Shown one piece after another: positions 33,944-46,149 of a DNA stretch of 49,541 nucleotides. Under the pieces are notes generated by a model. The model saw only the letters and a program-made list of their open reading frames with translations, was not told the DNA's origin and made no database searches. The position numbers were made by a program, and so were the translations under genes. The stretch comes from Acanthaster planci (Eukaryota > Echinodermata > Asteroidea > Valvatida > Acanthasteridae): NCBI RefSeq assembly GCF_001949145.1, contig NW_019091375.1, positions 597,780 to 647,320 on the forward strand. The letters run 5' to 3'. Position 1 is the first letter of the stretch. Every line of letters starts with the position of its first letter.

Positions 33944-36900
33944 ATGTCTCGTTCCTACTCGAGAGCGGATCTGGCCTGCAAGGTCTACGTGGGTAATCTG
34001 GGCGAGTCAGCCGGCCGACGGGAGCTGGAGAATGCCTTCGTCAAATTCGGGCCCCTCAAGAATGTCTGGGTGGCCCGGAACCCGCCTGGCTTTGCTTTCG
34101 TTGAGTATGAAGATTCAAGAGATGCTGAAGATGCTGTGAAAGGCCTGGACGGCCAGTAAGTCGACTGTTCCCTGGCCTTCTGCAGTCGGTCATCTTAAAG
34201 AAAGGAATTCAGGACACGGACATCGCTGATTGTTCCCAGCAGTGACCATTAGTGACGTACATGTATCGACCGTCAGATAGTGACAAAATGTAGCTGGGAA
34301 AATATTGAAGCATTTACTTGAAAAGCAGTTACACCAGTCTCACATAAATTATGCACGGAATGTCAAGTGATGTTTGGGTATAATGGATATGGAACCCTCC
34401 CCAATCTCTGTACCCCCCTACTGCCCCCCATTTAAAATTTTAAATGTAAACCTTTGTGCAAGCCACAGGATAGAGTTCCATACCTGGATATCACTTGGCA
34501 CCCTTTGCACTAACGCCATGAGATTGGTCCAAGAAATTTGAAGCGTTTTCTTAGTAAATTCGTCCGTGTGGTACAGGCTTAACTTTGACGTTTAGGACGT
34601 GTTATCACTTAAATTTCTGATGGCTTGCACACCACTGCAAGGGAAAATAAGTGATGGCCGTATATGGAACTCTTATAATTGATAACTTAAGAACTATTTG
34701 TGCCAACCGAGTGACCTCAAATTTCACCGTCTTTATTTTACTGCCACTGAACTGTACTAAGCGTGTGCTTATTCATGCTGTTTGTTCTCTCGCGTTAGCA
34801 TGCTCTGTGGACACCGTGCCGTCGTGGAGATGTCGACCGGGGAAAAACGTACCAGCCGGCGCGGAGGCCGCAGCGGGCCGCGGTCGGCCAGCTACGACGA
34901 CAAGTGTTACACCTGCGGGGAGCGGGGTCACTTTGCCCGGGATTGCCGCAACAGCGGCCGCTACGGAGGTTATGGTGGTGGACGGTACAGCAACTCGGAC
35001 AGACGTCGGAGCAGAAGATCCAGGTAGGAGAAAAACCAGCGTTTCCAAGAGATTTTCATGAGTTCTACTCTTTCTCCTCATCCATTACCTCATTTGAAAA
35101 TACCATCATTGTTCATTCTTGTAAAAAAAGACAGTTGCTCAGCCAGTTGGGCTAAACTTTAACGAAGAAGACTGTAGCATGATTGTTTTCTGCTAAAATG
35201 CCAGCCCCAAAGTGTCAAAATATTCTCAAATCTTTCAGAGTGGTCCATTTTTGTTCTCACTGCAAAGCTCATAACTTCCGTGATCTTGACAACCCCTCCA
35301 AACTAGCTAGTGGGCCGAAGGCTTTCTCACAAGGAAGTCAACTTTTTTTCCAACTTCGATGTTTTGAGTTATTTCTAGAATACTGTTCAGGGCTTATACA
35401 TAAATTCTAAATATGTTAAGTGCAATTTGCATCTTTGACTGCTTGATTTCCAACCTTAACTCTTTCAGAGTTAAGGTTAAGAGTTAGGGTTTTGGAAAGT
35501 TTTTGAAGAATTTGTTAGGGTGAAAGTCTAAACTGTAAGGTGTGTAGAAAAAACGTGAAAACCAAGAAAAAACTTGTAGGTCAATAAGTCTGCAGAATCA
35601 GGGAGTTTTGTTCAAAACTTTGCCAGCTAAAGAAAAAAAAAATTGAGGGAATTACTTTTTTTCCAGTGTAGGGGGACTGTGCTAACAAATTCAGTGGGTA
35701 AGCTGTTTACTGGTCACCAGTGCAAAGTTAGCTTGTATGTGCCAGTGTTTGGCTGGTAGTCTCTATCATTTCACCTGGGATGTTCTCTTAAAACTACAGG
35801 CTTCTTTCACATCATGGTTTGGAACTTGGAGGCAATCAAGGAAATCCTTTATTGCAGTCCATGTATGACAACATTTTGTTTTGACTTATTTGAACTTGTC
35901 TAGCACAAACTGATCCACTGAACCCTCGGATTAATTGGAAAGGAAAAGATACTGGAACTCTTTAAAATCCCCGGTGTTGGAAGTGTCATATTCCTTGAGA
36001 AAGTCTGCTCACTTGTGGGGGATGTTAAGGACGGAGGATTGCACTAGGTTAGAACTCTGTCTAAAGTTCAGTGACACTTGTGAAGACAGGACAGTGACAT
36101 TTTCAATAGGGGGGGTTGAATCTGGAGACTAAAGGTCTGACGTGTTGTAGGGCTGTCAAGAAAGCTAGATTCTTTTCACCATTTTGTATTTACACTCGCC
36201 CCCTTTTTGCAGGATGTCCCATTCACCTTTAACATGGCATTTGATCGACATGTGATGGCCACGTTGCGTCCCATGTGATCAGCATGTGGTCCCTCAGTCA
36301 TGTGATCTGCCTAAGCACCAGTCGGTCAGGTCCACAGTTGCCCGTCGGCCAAAAACCAGCTCAGCCGCAACCCCCCACACAAAAACGCCGCACCGGCGGG
36401 CAGGCGGGCGCGTCTCGGCTCCTTAGCAAATTAGGCCGGCCCAAAGTTGTGCCACCCTGCCTTCGTCACAGCCCAAAAAAATCCACCCCCCCATCACGCC
36501 TGTTTGTCAGGAAATGGGCGGTGTTCGTCAAGGTTTTACATAGGAAGGGGGAATTCGGCCGAGAGTCGTCTCGTTCAGGCCAGCACGCATAAAACAGCTC
36601 ACCATGGCAACACCCCGGCAATTTAAAACCAAAAAATGATCATCGCATTCGTCGAGGCTCAGTTGTCGGCAATAGATTCACAAACACCAAATTGAGCACT
36701 CATCTCTGCTCGTCTGTACGAGGTTGTTGTTCAAACTTTTGTTACTTGTATTTAGTTTTTAACGGAAAGTATTAATGTAGCTTAAAGTCGTGCAGTACTT
36801 TGAACTTTCATTTGTTCTGTTGGCGTAATGTCGCCGGTGATACGCATCTGAATGAACATGTGTGCAGTAACAAATATATTTATGCAAAGTTTGCCATTAA

Positions 36901-37780
36901 TCAGACAGGTTTTTTTTTCAATGTGCCACTATTTTGCTGAAATTCTCTCCTTGTTCATTAAAAATCTCTTTCAGTTTACGGTATATCTTTGTCTGAGCAA
37001 TAGTTTTGATGGCTTGATCTGTATAACTTGCCCATCACTTCGGGAATACTTTTTTCACTTTTGAAGCAGCCTCATTGCCAACTTGTTTTGACCTGTGATA
37101 CTGGCCGGTGTATTTAGTGTCAGGATTTGGAAAAGGCGAATTATCTTTTCATCGCAGGGTCTGTCTGACCTTTTTCCTTCATCTCAGGTCCAGATCCCGA
37201 GATCGCAGCTACTCGCCGCGGAGGTATTCGGACCACAGCCGCTCCCGGAGCCGCAGTCGCGGTCGAAGCCACAGTCGTAGCAGGAGGTAGGTCGACCATT
37301 CAAAATCTTCCTCCTGTTCACTTTGCAGGAGTGCCTCTCGTGATGGGAGAACCTTTTCCCCAGCTATGGGTTCCTCGCATGATCAGTAGAGCTTTTGCTG
37401 CCTAGCAATGATTCTCCTCATGTTCTGTCACCAAGAGCCAACACTTGTTTCCGTTAGTTGCCGAATTCTTTCCAACACGTACATGTAGAGAAATCCATTG
37501 ACATTTCACTGGATATTCCCCACGGCCCCCGCTAATGGTGGAAAGCATTGTACTGGGTTGTGTGCAGAGCTGCTGTCACAGAAACATTGGCTCTGTACAA
37601 TGGTCATCGCAGCGCTTTACAGCCATTGGCGGGGGCCACCTCATTTGACCAGTCGACAGATTGGTCTGTGCTGGCAAAAAGCGGGATCGGCATGACTTTG
37701 TCCTTTCTCATTTCTCCGTTCTCAGCCGATCCTACTCCCAACGTCGTCGTCACAGCCGGAGCTCATCTGACAGGGATTAA
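33944..37780 (+). CDS. SRSF7: SRSF7-like splicing factor 1, four exons, 196 aa
   Basis: The exons are 33944-34155, 34799-35023, 37188-37286 and 37726-37780, each joined in phase 2. The RRM spans 12-84 with RNP2 (KVYVGNL, 13-19) and RNP1 (PPGFAFVEY, 47-55). A CCHC zinc knuckle follows at 107-120 ([14 protein letters not shown]), then an arginine-serine tail ([16 protein letters not shown]). SR proteins of this type bind exonic enhancers, recruit U1/U2AF and assist mRNA export; the RRM-plus-knuckle layout is specific to SRSF7/9G8. It is shorter than the human protein (about 238 aa) because the RS tail is reduced. A 5' UTR intron is likely (donor GTTCG|GTGAGT at 33208, acceptor CAAATTAG at 33918). 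It is nuclear, and paralogous to the gene 8 kb downstream. Confidence 0.9.
36213..36330 (+). ncRNA. Candidate poison exon of SRSF7-like gene 1
   Basis: A strong acceptor (CCCCCTTTTTGCAG) precedes a GC-richer block inside the 2.2-kb intron after the zinc-knuckle exon. Joined to that exon in phase 2, translation stops at TGA 36253-36255 after 13 further codons. The right end is uncertain; CGGTCAG|GTCCAC near 36330 is one possible donor. Such stop-containing exons are known autoregulatory devices of SR genes. Its equivalent in the second paralogue is at 44024. Confidence 0.4.
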
Positions 37781-40440
37781 GACCCAGGACAGGCCAAGTG
37801 GCGGAGAGTTGGCCACACCCATGTACATTTTAGGATACCCAGTTTTTATTATGCCTAGCGAAAATCCCCCCCCCCCCATGGTCTTCAGTTTGTAAGACCT
37901 GGGAGCTTGGATCACAATGTCTTAGTCAAGTGAGGGTCCTCTTTGTTCCTATAGTTTGACACGTAGCTTTTCGGGTAACGTAACTTGTGTCACATTTTGA
38001 GACTAATTCATCAGATTTGTGGCATGTTTGCTCGTGCAGCTTAGTTTTCTCACACAATTCGAATGGCGCACCAAGGTGTGTTCACGTTGAGTTTCAATGT
38101 CCGGTTGTCATATTCTGTGCCACTTCAGTCGGGTACGTTCCTGACTATTCAAAATAACGGGTCTTTTTAATACCCAGCCAGACTTTCAGAGCAAAAAACA
38201 ATCTTATATTTTCCTGTGCAGCTAGACACTTGTTAATATCTTAACCATCTTGTGTTAGAAAAATTACCATTGATTTTTAGTGTAAAAAATTGTCCTTGGC
38301 ACATTTATCAGTGTATAACCTATGAAAACTGGGTTTAGAATCTCACGAACACGACTAGACCTTTTTTTCATGAACAATTCAGTGTCTCTTGTTTGCTAGT
38401 GTAAAGTAAATCTACTTGCTTAATTTCTAAGGATAATAATGTAATAGTGTCATACCAATTTGGCAAATGGGAGACAACGCTTTCCCCGTTTCATTAAGTT
38501 GTTTAGTGGTACCTTACAGGTTGAGATTGTTAGCAAAAATCACTGGTGTACGTGAGCGAGCTGTGCATACTTCACATGATAATTTGGTTGGTAGCCAGAT
38601 CGTCTTGCAAAGCAAGTTTCGTTCAAGCTTAGCAGAAATCTGTGCATCACTTCTTATGAAGCTTGTCATATGATCCGGTGTGAGTCAGATTTGGAGATAA
38701 GAAATGCAACTTACAGCAAGGGTTCAAGAGCATGGAACAAAGACTGTCGATGGAATACCTGGTCGGGTGAGAAAAACATCTGCTTCCTGTTGCGTAACAT
38801 AAATACAGATCAGGTTGGTTGGAAGGTGTCGTTTTTATATTGCACAAGTATTTTAATGCTGATTCGGTCTGCCGTTAAGTGTTTACTCGTTAGAATAACA
38901 GCAAGAAAGGTTCGGTGGCAGTTTTTTTGTTCAAATGAAATAAACAACACTTTCAAGGGTAGTAGTTGCGTGCATAAATAATTCCATGGAATTTTTTGCT
39001 GAAACCATGACTTCACATTTTGCCAAAATTTCTCCACTCCCTTTTAAAAAGTTCAGGGTTGTGGAATCAAGGTGGGTAGGTCAGGAAGTCCACGTTTAAA
39101 CTCTTTGGCCAAAGATGCACTGATTTTACGTGTACATGTAGAATGGTTTTTCCCGAGTTTTGGCTTTATTTCGTAGAAATAAAACATAACATGGCAGATT
39201 TGTGCCTGGCAAAACTGAGCGGGGGACCAGTCACAGAGGGTACACCCTGCATGGCATGTTGGTTGGTAATCCTCAAGTGTTAAACGTATTGTCTTTGCTG
39301 GGCCAATTGATGCGATTGGTCCCAAGATTTGCACGCTAGGTGAACCCCAAGAAGCAGTGAGCCTCCACAATGGAAACTTGTACTGTACGTGTACAGTACG
39401 ATTCCGGTGTCAACTTTATATGCGCGCATGCGCGTTGCCAAACTCCCCGGTGTCCCGTTGCAGTTCGGAGTCACGTGATCCGCCCCTGTGTGGTGACACG
39501 ATCGCGGCACATTGACGCACATTTGGGGAATTTTTTGCCTTAAATAACAAAGGAGCCACTTAAAGTCGCACTTTCCCCACCGTAAAAAACCTTTTTATTC
39601 ATTTGGTGTATTTTAGAATATTTTTAAACAAATGAAGCACATTTTTTTCTAGGGAAATAATTTTGTGTGTCAAGATTTCCAACTGATATACTGTTATTGT
39701 AACTATATGTAACTATATGTAGGTGCACCCGTATTCTCGAAGAAGTGGGTAATTGTGATGTTAACGGAGGGTCGGATTCGAAATGGTCTGAATTTTTGTA
39801 GCAGAATTTTTTTGGAAACTGAAGGCGGGAAGTCAATTGTTTTTTGGTAGAGTTGGACCCAGTTGCTATTTGTCTTTAAGAATGTCAGTGTGGACTATTG
39901 AAATCTCATTAAACAGAAATAATCATTTCATTGCATGTAATATGTTTATGATTGCATCATTAAGGTGTCTTTAATTTGCGTGTTTTGGAAGTGAAGCCGG
40001 GACCGTGTCTGGGCCCACCTTAGGTTACATCCTGTAGGATAAAAAATGCGGCAAGCACTTGTGCTTAACCCAGGTCTTCAGAGCGTTAAGCGATTATCCA
40101 ATGTGGTACCCGGAAGATGTGTTTTTACCCCCAATATTGGCCTGCAACGTTCAATAAATAGAAACACCTGTACTTTAATATTTATTTGTTGCATAAATAT
40201 TGAAGTAAATGTACAAGTGTCGGAACTCGGATGAGTTTTCAGACGAGAATGAGACGTGAGTGTTGGACCCCCATGGTATAGTGCGATGTGAAAGACGTTT
40301 GCATTCTCATATAAGAATATTCCTGATGTCAGAAAACTTGCATAAATTTCACGGCCAAATCATCTATCGAACGTTATCAGAGTGTCGTCGAACTTGATAT
40401 CGATTTATATGTACGTGCACATACATGGGATATGTATATC
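37781..40440. other. 3' UTR and intergenic region between the SR genes
   Basis: An AATAAA occurs at 38939-38944 (about 1.15 kb after the stop) and could end gene 1. A perfect palindrome GTACTGTACGTGTACAGTAC lies near 39381-39400, and a 12-base TATGTAACTATA duplication lies near 39705. No coding exon is recognised. Confidence 0.5.
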
Positions 40441-40444
40441 GATT

Positions 40445-40601
40445 TCTGCTGGTCGGCGCGGCCGGCCCAAAGGCGGCGAAGCACCTATTGGGACTTGGTA
40501 CCAGTCCTAGCCTGCGCCTCGATCATCGATATCAGCGTGCCTTGTGGCGCCCTCTACGTTTCCGGTAGTCGCGGATCTGTTGCAACCGAGATCAGAGAAT
40601 T
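40445..40601 (+). promoter_or_regulatory. CpG-rich promoter and 5' UTR of SRSF7-like gene 2
   Basis: A GC-rich patch (GGTCGGCGCGGCCGGCCC and following) leads into a likely noncoding first exon that ends at GAGAATT|GTGAGT (40601). The intron then runs to the acceptor CTGGCAG at 41749, 21 bases before the ATG. The next stretch (40850-40915) holds imperfect repeats of CACATCGCCCC. Confidence 0.45.
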
Positions 40602-41770
40602 GTGAGTTTTTCTCCCAATATAATTACCAGTTTTGGGGGGTCAGACTTATTTTACATAAAGAATAGTAAGTACTATTTGTACTCGTTGTATCATAGGTGT
40701 ACTTGTTATATCACAAGGGGGAAGGAACCCCTTTCAAAAGCCAAAAATATACGTTTTACTTTAGTTCTCGGTTAGACAGAAACTCTCGCCTATTTTAGGG
40801 GTACAGTACGTGATACGCTCAGTCACTTCGCCCCATTCCACGTCACCCCTACTACTTTGCCCCTAACCACATCGCCCCTAACCACATCGCCCCATCCCCA
40901 CTTCGCCCCATTTATTTCTACTTTGCCGTCCGTGCTTGAGTGTTACCATGGAGGTAGCCTCTTCAAAATTTGGTCATGTTGGTCGAGAGAGGAGTTCCAC
41001 AAACGACATAGACCTAGGCCTATTATAACTGTATAGGTTACATTACATGATCATAATGATGTAGGCCTAGGGCTTAGTTATTTTATAGAGAACTCTACGG
41101 CATTCACCAAATTAATGTCGACTGTGTTGTCCACATGGAGATTTAACCCTAACCCTCCTCAATCGTCCCAAATCCTTCAGGCGGTTTTGGAGGATTTCGA
41201 AGGATTGAGGGTGAATGGCAAAAGTGCACGGCTGATTGCGAAGAATGCCATGAGTGAAGGTCGTGGCTGAGACCTTGTGTTGTTCCGGCTCACTCATGCA
41301 TAAATTCAGCCCGATATTTCTTTTGAATCAACCCCACTGCTCAAGAATGCCCTTCGCACTGCCTCAACATAATGAGAGGAATTGCCGGAGGATTTTGGAG
41401 GATTGAAGCAGTAGGCACACCTCCAAGTAACATTTTCAAGAAATTTTGGAGGATTTCGAAGGACGGAGGAAGAGTCCTATTTTTTCACCCCAAATTGGAG
41501 GATTCTCGCGGATTGAGGAGGTGCCCTAGCTAAAAGGGCCGAGGGAGTTCGGGTTAATCTGACACTGACTTAGTACCTGTTACAAATATGTGTGCCCCCC
41601 CCCCAAAGTACAGACCATCATCCGACCCTGATTTTTTGGGCTATAAAATTAAGATTAAAAAAAAATATTTTACCCAACCAACCACCCTATTCTTTTTTTT
41701 TAGTGTAATTTTTTGTTTGGTGTAATGGATAAATGTTTACTCCTGGCAGGGTTTCCTCTCTTGTGTAACG

Positions 41771-44700
41771 ATGTCTCGCTACCAAAGCAGCAGCCGTTCC
41801 TCCAGCCAGGAATGCAAGGTGTACGTGGGCGGGCTAGGTAGGCTACCTGCTTTGCGACTTTCCAAATACCCATATTTTTTTCAAACAGCGGCATGGAACT
41901 GATACCCACTGTCCAGTTTTCCTGAGGGTGGGTGCGTGGCGGAATCAGTTGGCTTACCAGCCACGGAGATGCATGTTGATCTTTGGGTCTGATCTGCAGG
42001 AATCTTGCCAACTTTATTGCCCTACCCCAAAAAGGGGTGTTAACTACTGTTCGCTGTTTTAAATCGAATTCAAACCAAATTGCTGGACACTTCCGTTTTT
42101 CTCTTCACGACCGGTCCCCCGTGGCTCTGGAAGATTTGTTTTGACAGGGAAAAAAGTCCAAAATTCCACTAAGTCCAAATTCCATCTCATGAATACTAAC
42201 TCACAATGACAATGCAAGCATGGAACCAGGGGAAGATTTGTTAGGCTAAAGTTTCTAAGTCCTTAAAAGCACTCTCAGTGCAGGTTTAGTTCTACTTTGC
42301 TGGCAAAAATGCAGAACTATATTGGTACTAGTTCATGGTCCAATATCCACTGCCCTTCAAAGATCCAGGTTTTTTTTAGAGTACATCATTCAGCAAAGTG
42401 CTATTTAAAAATTGGCAGACAAGCAGTCCAAAAGATTGTACATGTCTTTGGAAGGATTAAATTGATGTCTTTGCAAAAACCGCTTCAAAAAGTGAGATTC
42501 ATTTTACATGAGATCAAAATTGAAATGTCTCCCTTGGATTTTGTTCCAATCTAGGATCGTCGTTCGACAAGCATGACATCGAAGAGTCTTTCCGATCGTT
42601 TGGAGTGATGAGAAATGTGTGGGTGGCCAGGAACCCACCTGGCTTTGCCTTTGTGGAGTTCGAAGACCCACTCGATGCCCAGGATGCCGTGAAGGGGCAT
42701 AGAAAGTAAGAACCGCGCCATTAACCCTAACCTTTCCCGATTCTGCAAAATGCACTAGGAAGGATTGAGTAAAAGGTAGAACCCAGCCACTGTTACTTTA
42801 CATGGGCTTGATGTCCCTTGAAAGTAGAAGTACAAAGATTGTTCCATTGTTTTCTGCACAGAGGAGGATTTTGTAGGATTGAGGAGGGTTGGTACTTTCT
42901 AGCAGAAATGTTAGGTAAGAAATTAAACTTGCTTTCGCACAGTTCATGAAAGTTCTGTTTCCCACACGATGCCAAAACTGAAGGTGAAATGTAGGGAGAA
43001 GATTAAGGTTTAAGTGAAGTTCAAATTAAGGGACATCAAAAGATGAAAGAATTTCAATGGACTAGAAGAAGTTCAATTAGGCAACAAATGGAAGATTCAC
43101 TGTCATCGTGGTCTGTGGAATTCCATCTGTACAGTTTACCCAGACATGTACATGTGAAGTGGCTCTTGACGGTTTGCATGGTGGAATACGATAAGGTAGA
43201 GGGTTTGCAGATATTTTCCACATGGTTTATCCGCAAACCCTCTATCTTATTGTACATGTGCTTATTGTCTTTCAAACGGACGCCCACTTTGCTTTCCAGG
43301 CGAATTTGTGGCCGTGAGGTGACTGTGGAGATGTCCAGGGGCGAACCGAAGAGTCGGCGTTTTGGTGGCCCGGGGGGCGGCAGACCTCCGCCCCGTCGTG
43401 CCAGCCGAAACGACAAGTGCTATGCCTGCGGCGACTATGGCCACTTTGCCCGAGAGTGCCCCAGTGGGGGCAGCCGAGGGGGTGGCAGTGATCGACGGTA
43501 CAGCGGGGGAGGCTACGGGGGGCGGAGCCGGGACTATCGGCGCTCCAGGTAGGTGGTGTGGCCAACCCAATCCAGCCCCACAAGAGAAACCATTCTATTC
43601 CATTCCATTTGTGTTTTGGATATCTGCTAGGACTTACCAGCCTCTCTCCTAATTGTCAGTCGGGTGTATTTTATGTATTAGCAATTGAGCATATATTCAC
43701 AATCGCAGCAGGTCAACTTCCAAAGGGAATTGCCAAGTTGTCTGAGAAATAAAACATTTGTGTGAAATGATTCTACTGATTAGAATAGTATTCATGATGA
43801 AATAATTGTGTTCATCTGTCTCTTGATATCAACTGATCGTAGTTCACTTCTTGTTTTCAGAAGTACAGAATTTTAGCGAAGGAAAAAAAATTTCACCTGA
43901 CTCATTTTTATCCTAAAAATGGCCCACTGACAGAAACTCGACACCAACCCATAATGATCTTGTTTTCCTTCACTTCCAGTTGACTGTAACCGACTTTTGT
44001 TTACGCTCAACTTTGTTTTACAGGGCTTCCTATAGTCAGTGTCATGTGACTCTGAGCTAAACAGGTTTCCCGCTTCTCAAATTACTGCCTGAATATCTTC
44101 TTCCCCTGGCGAGTTTTCGGCGCCCACAATTGCACATGCTCACGCCCGCACACGCCCGAAACCATCCCCCCTCGCCTTGCGTCGATAAAGAGAAAGCTAT
44201 CGCCGGCCTCGGGGGTGGGGATTTTTTTAAGGATGTGAAGAGCCGAAGACGTGAAGCACAGTTAGGATTCACGCCGCTACGCATCAGAGATGTGTTTTCA
44301 GACCGACACCGCCGCTTTTCAAATTTGCCCTCGGCAAAGCCGTCTCCACCGTTTGCCTCAAAGATAGAGAGCGTCCATTTAGAGAGAGTCTTGCGTCGCT
44401 TCTCTCCATGAGAGCAAGCCGGCAATCCCACTTGCCCACTCCTAAAAAAGAGAGAAATATGCTCACATTTCGTCCAAGTGGCTAAGTACGAAGGGGTCTG
44501 TTTTCAACCCTTTTCTCAGTTTCTTTTCTAATGTTTTCTGTGTCCATTCCAACTAGTATCATTCCTAGAGAGAGACACAAACCGAATAGCCAGCTTCGTG
44601 AACCAACAAATGGAATTTAGCTTAATTGGAAATAGACAGTGGACCCAAAGACAAATTTCCATCTTGTAAACTTACTAGTCTTATGTTTTCTTTGCATCCA

Positions 44701-46149
44701 GAGCTGGAAATAATGTTATTAGAAAAATGTCTTGACCACAGAAACGTCAGTCGTTCCCAAACTTTGGTTCCCTTTTTGTTTCAGTGTGTCTAAAATCCAA
44801 AGTGCTCAGCTGCTGTGTTGCAGACACGCAAAACTCCAACCACAAAATTGACGTTAACCTGAAGAAAAATGTTCGATTCCTTAGTCATTTGCAGCCAGAT
44901 TTAAGTGAAGAGCAGCCAAGATAAGACTTTAGAATTTCAAAATCTTTTCAAATGCTGCATCAGGAGATGTGTCTTTTACAAAGCTAACTAGTAACGTGAA
45001 GTGTTGAACACTAAGTTAAATAGAGTTGTAACAAAAGCCCGAATGGCTAAGCTATTTATTTTAGCCTCGTGCCAACTGTTCATTGTCTTTTTAGGTCCCG
45101 CTCTAGAAGTCGTAGCCGCAGCTACTCGCCGCGCCGACGTGACAGCGGCAGCAAGTCTCGTAGTCGCAGCAGAAGGTAACTTAGGCTTACTGAGATCTTG
45201 GTTTCAGACCTTATCGCCGGTTAATTATGCAGACACTGAAGATCGTCCAGGAAGGCATCGTAATTCACAAGCCTCGAACCACTCGAAGACCTAGGCCCCA
45301 CTCCCATTGTGGCCTCCTAATTTCCTCGGATATGGATATCGACAAATTAGTTCATTCTTGCATTTGGAGCAGACATATACATTAAGGCCGAGTCACTTTG
45401 AACAATTGAGTATTCAAATATTCAGCCCCTCTGCTCTGTCAAGTATTCAAATATTCAGCCCCTCTGCTCCGTCTAGTATTCAAATATTCAGCCCCTCTGC
45501 TCCGTCAAGTATTCAAATATTCAGCCCCTCTGCTCCGTCAAGTATTCAAATATTCAGCCCCTCTGCTCCGTCTAGTATTCAAATATTCAGCCCCTCTGCT
45601 CCGTCAAGTATTCAAATATTCAGCCCCTCTGCTCTGTCAAGTATTCAATTATTCAGCCCCTCTGCTTTGTCAAGTATTCAAATAACAGAGCCTTTCAAAG
45701 GTGTGCGTGGTTTTTGGGGTGTTTTCCTCGTTCAGTCTCCGCCTCAGGGTAGCGGTCCATCCCCTAGTTCAAGAGAGCTGGGAGTCCAAGATATTTGGGT
45801 CCTAATTGATGGTCCATTTCCTAAGTCCAAATGAAAAGTAAAAGTGCACTGAAAAGTAATTTTGTTTGCCGTCACATGGGGCATAGTTACCTGTGAGTTT
45901 ACCCATAAAAGCTTCAGAGACACCTTCAGAGTACAGTTTTGTAACCATATTTTAAGCTTTCCCTGTCATTCCATGCATTGTCACCGCTGAATATTCGATA
46001 TGGAAATTAAATATTTGAATATTTTGTAATTGATTGGATATTCCATTATTTGAATAATCGGCACAGCCCTTATTGGCGTTCTGCTTTGTTTTCTTTTCAG
46101 CCGTTCCCGTTCGCATCACCGTCGAAGTTCCTCCAGCGAAAAGGAGTAG
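41771..46149 (+). CDS. SRSF7: SRSF7-like splicing factor 2, five exons, 198 aa
   Basis: The exons are 41771-41837, 42555-42705, 43300-43548, 45095-45175 and 46101-46149 (phases 1,2,2,2). The RRM spans 15-86 with RNP2 (KVYVGGL, 16-22) and RNP1 (PPGFAFVEF, 50-58). The CCHC knuckle is at 113-126 (CYACGDYGHFAREC) after a glycine/proline-rich linker, then a glycine-rich stretch and an RS tail ([15 protein letters not shown]-type). [14 protein letters not shown] is identical to the first gene, and the four splice positions outside the RRM agree, so the genes are tandem paralogues. Unlike gene 1, this one has an intron inside the RRM just after RNP2. A nuclear role in splice-site choice and mRNA export is expected. 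The poly(A) signal is at 46893. Confidence 0.9.
42752..42892 (+). repeat. Dispersed repeat with GGAGGATTTTGTAGGATTGAGG core, copy 2
   Basis: It matches 31675-31825 block by block (CCCAGCCACTGTTACTTTACA, GAAGTACAAAGATTGTTCCATTG, GAGGATTTTGTAGGATTGAGG). It lies in the intron between SRSF7-like 2 exons 2 and 3. Confidence 0.6.
43191..43250. repeat. Small hairpin, relative of the element at 146-305
   Basis: ATAAGGTAGAGGGTTTGC (43191-43208) and GCAAACCCTCTATCTTAT (43233-43250) pair over 18 bases with a single G-U-compatible mismatch around a 24-base loop. This is close to a pre-miRNA-sized fold. It lies about 50 bases before the exon 3 acceptor of SRSF7-like gene 2. Confidence 0.65.
44024..44063 (+). 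ncRNA. Candidate poison exon of SRSF7-like gene 2
   Basis: An excellent acceptor (CTCAACTTTGTTTTACAG) lies in the 1.5-kb intron after the zinc-knuckle exon. Joined in phase 2 it reads 11 codons, then TAA at 44058-44060. A donor AAACAG|GTTTCC follows at once, giving a 40-base exon. A GC-richer block continues to about 44420. The place, phase and early stop parallel 36213 in gene 1. Confidence 0.45.
45409..45684. repeat. 33-bp minisatellite
   Basis: About eight copies of a 33-base unit (AGTATTCAAATATTCAGCCC plus CTCTGCTCCGTCA) lie in the last intron of SRSF7-like gene 2. Because 33 is divisible by three it leaves a false 175-codon frame. The unit resembles the dispersed AT-rich words ending in GGCACAGCCCT at 20975 and 46068. 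Confidence 0.85.

Noticed and set aside
41145-41158. Telomere-like AACCCTAACCCTCC
   Set aside because: Only two units, inside a GGAGGATT-type repeat hairpin; chance similarity.
45307-45834. 175-codon open frame
   Set aside because: It is the translation of a 33-base minisatellite inside an intron; the length divisible by three keeps it open.
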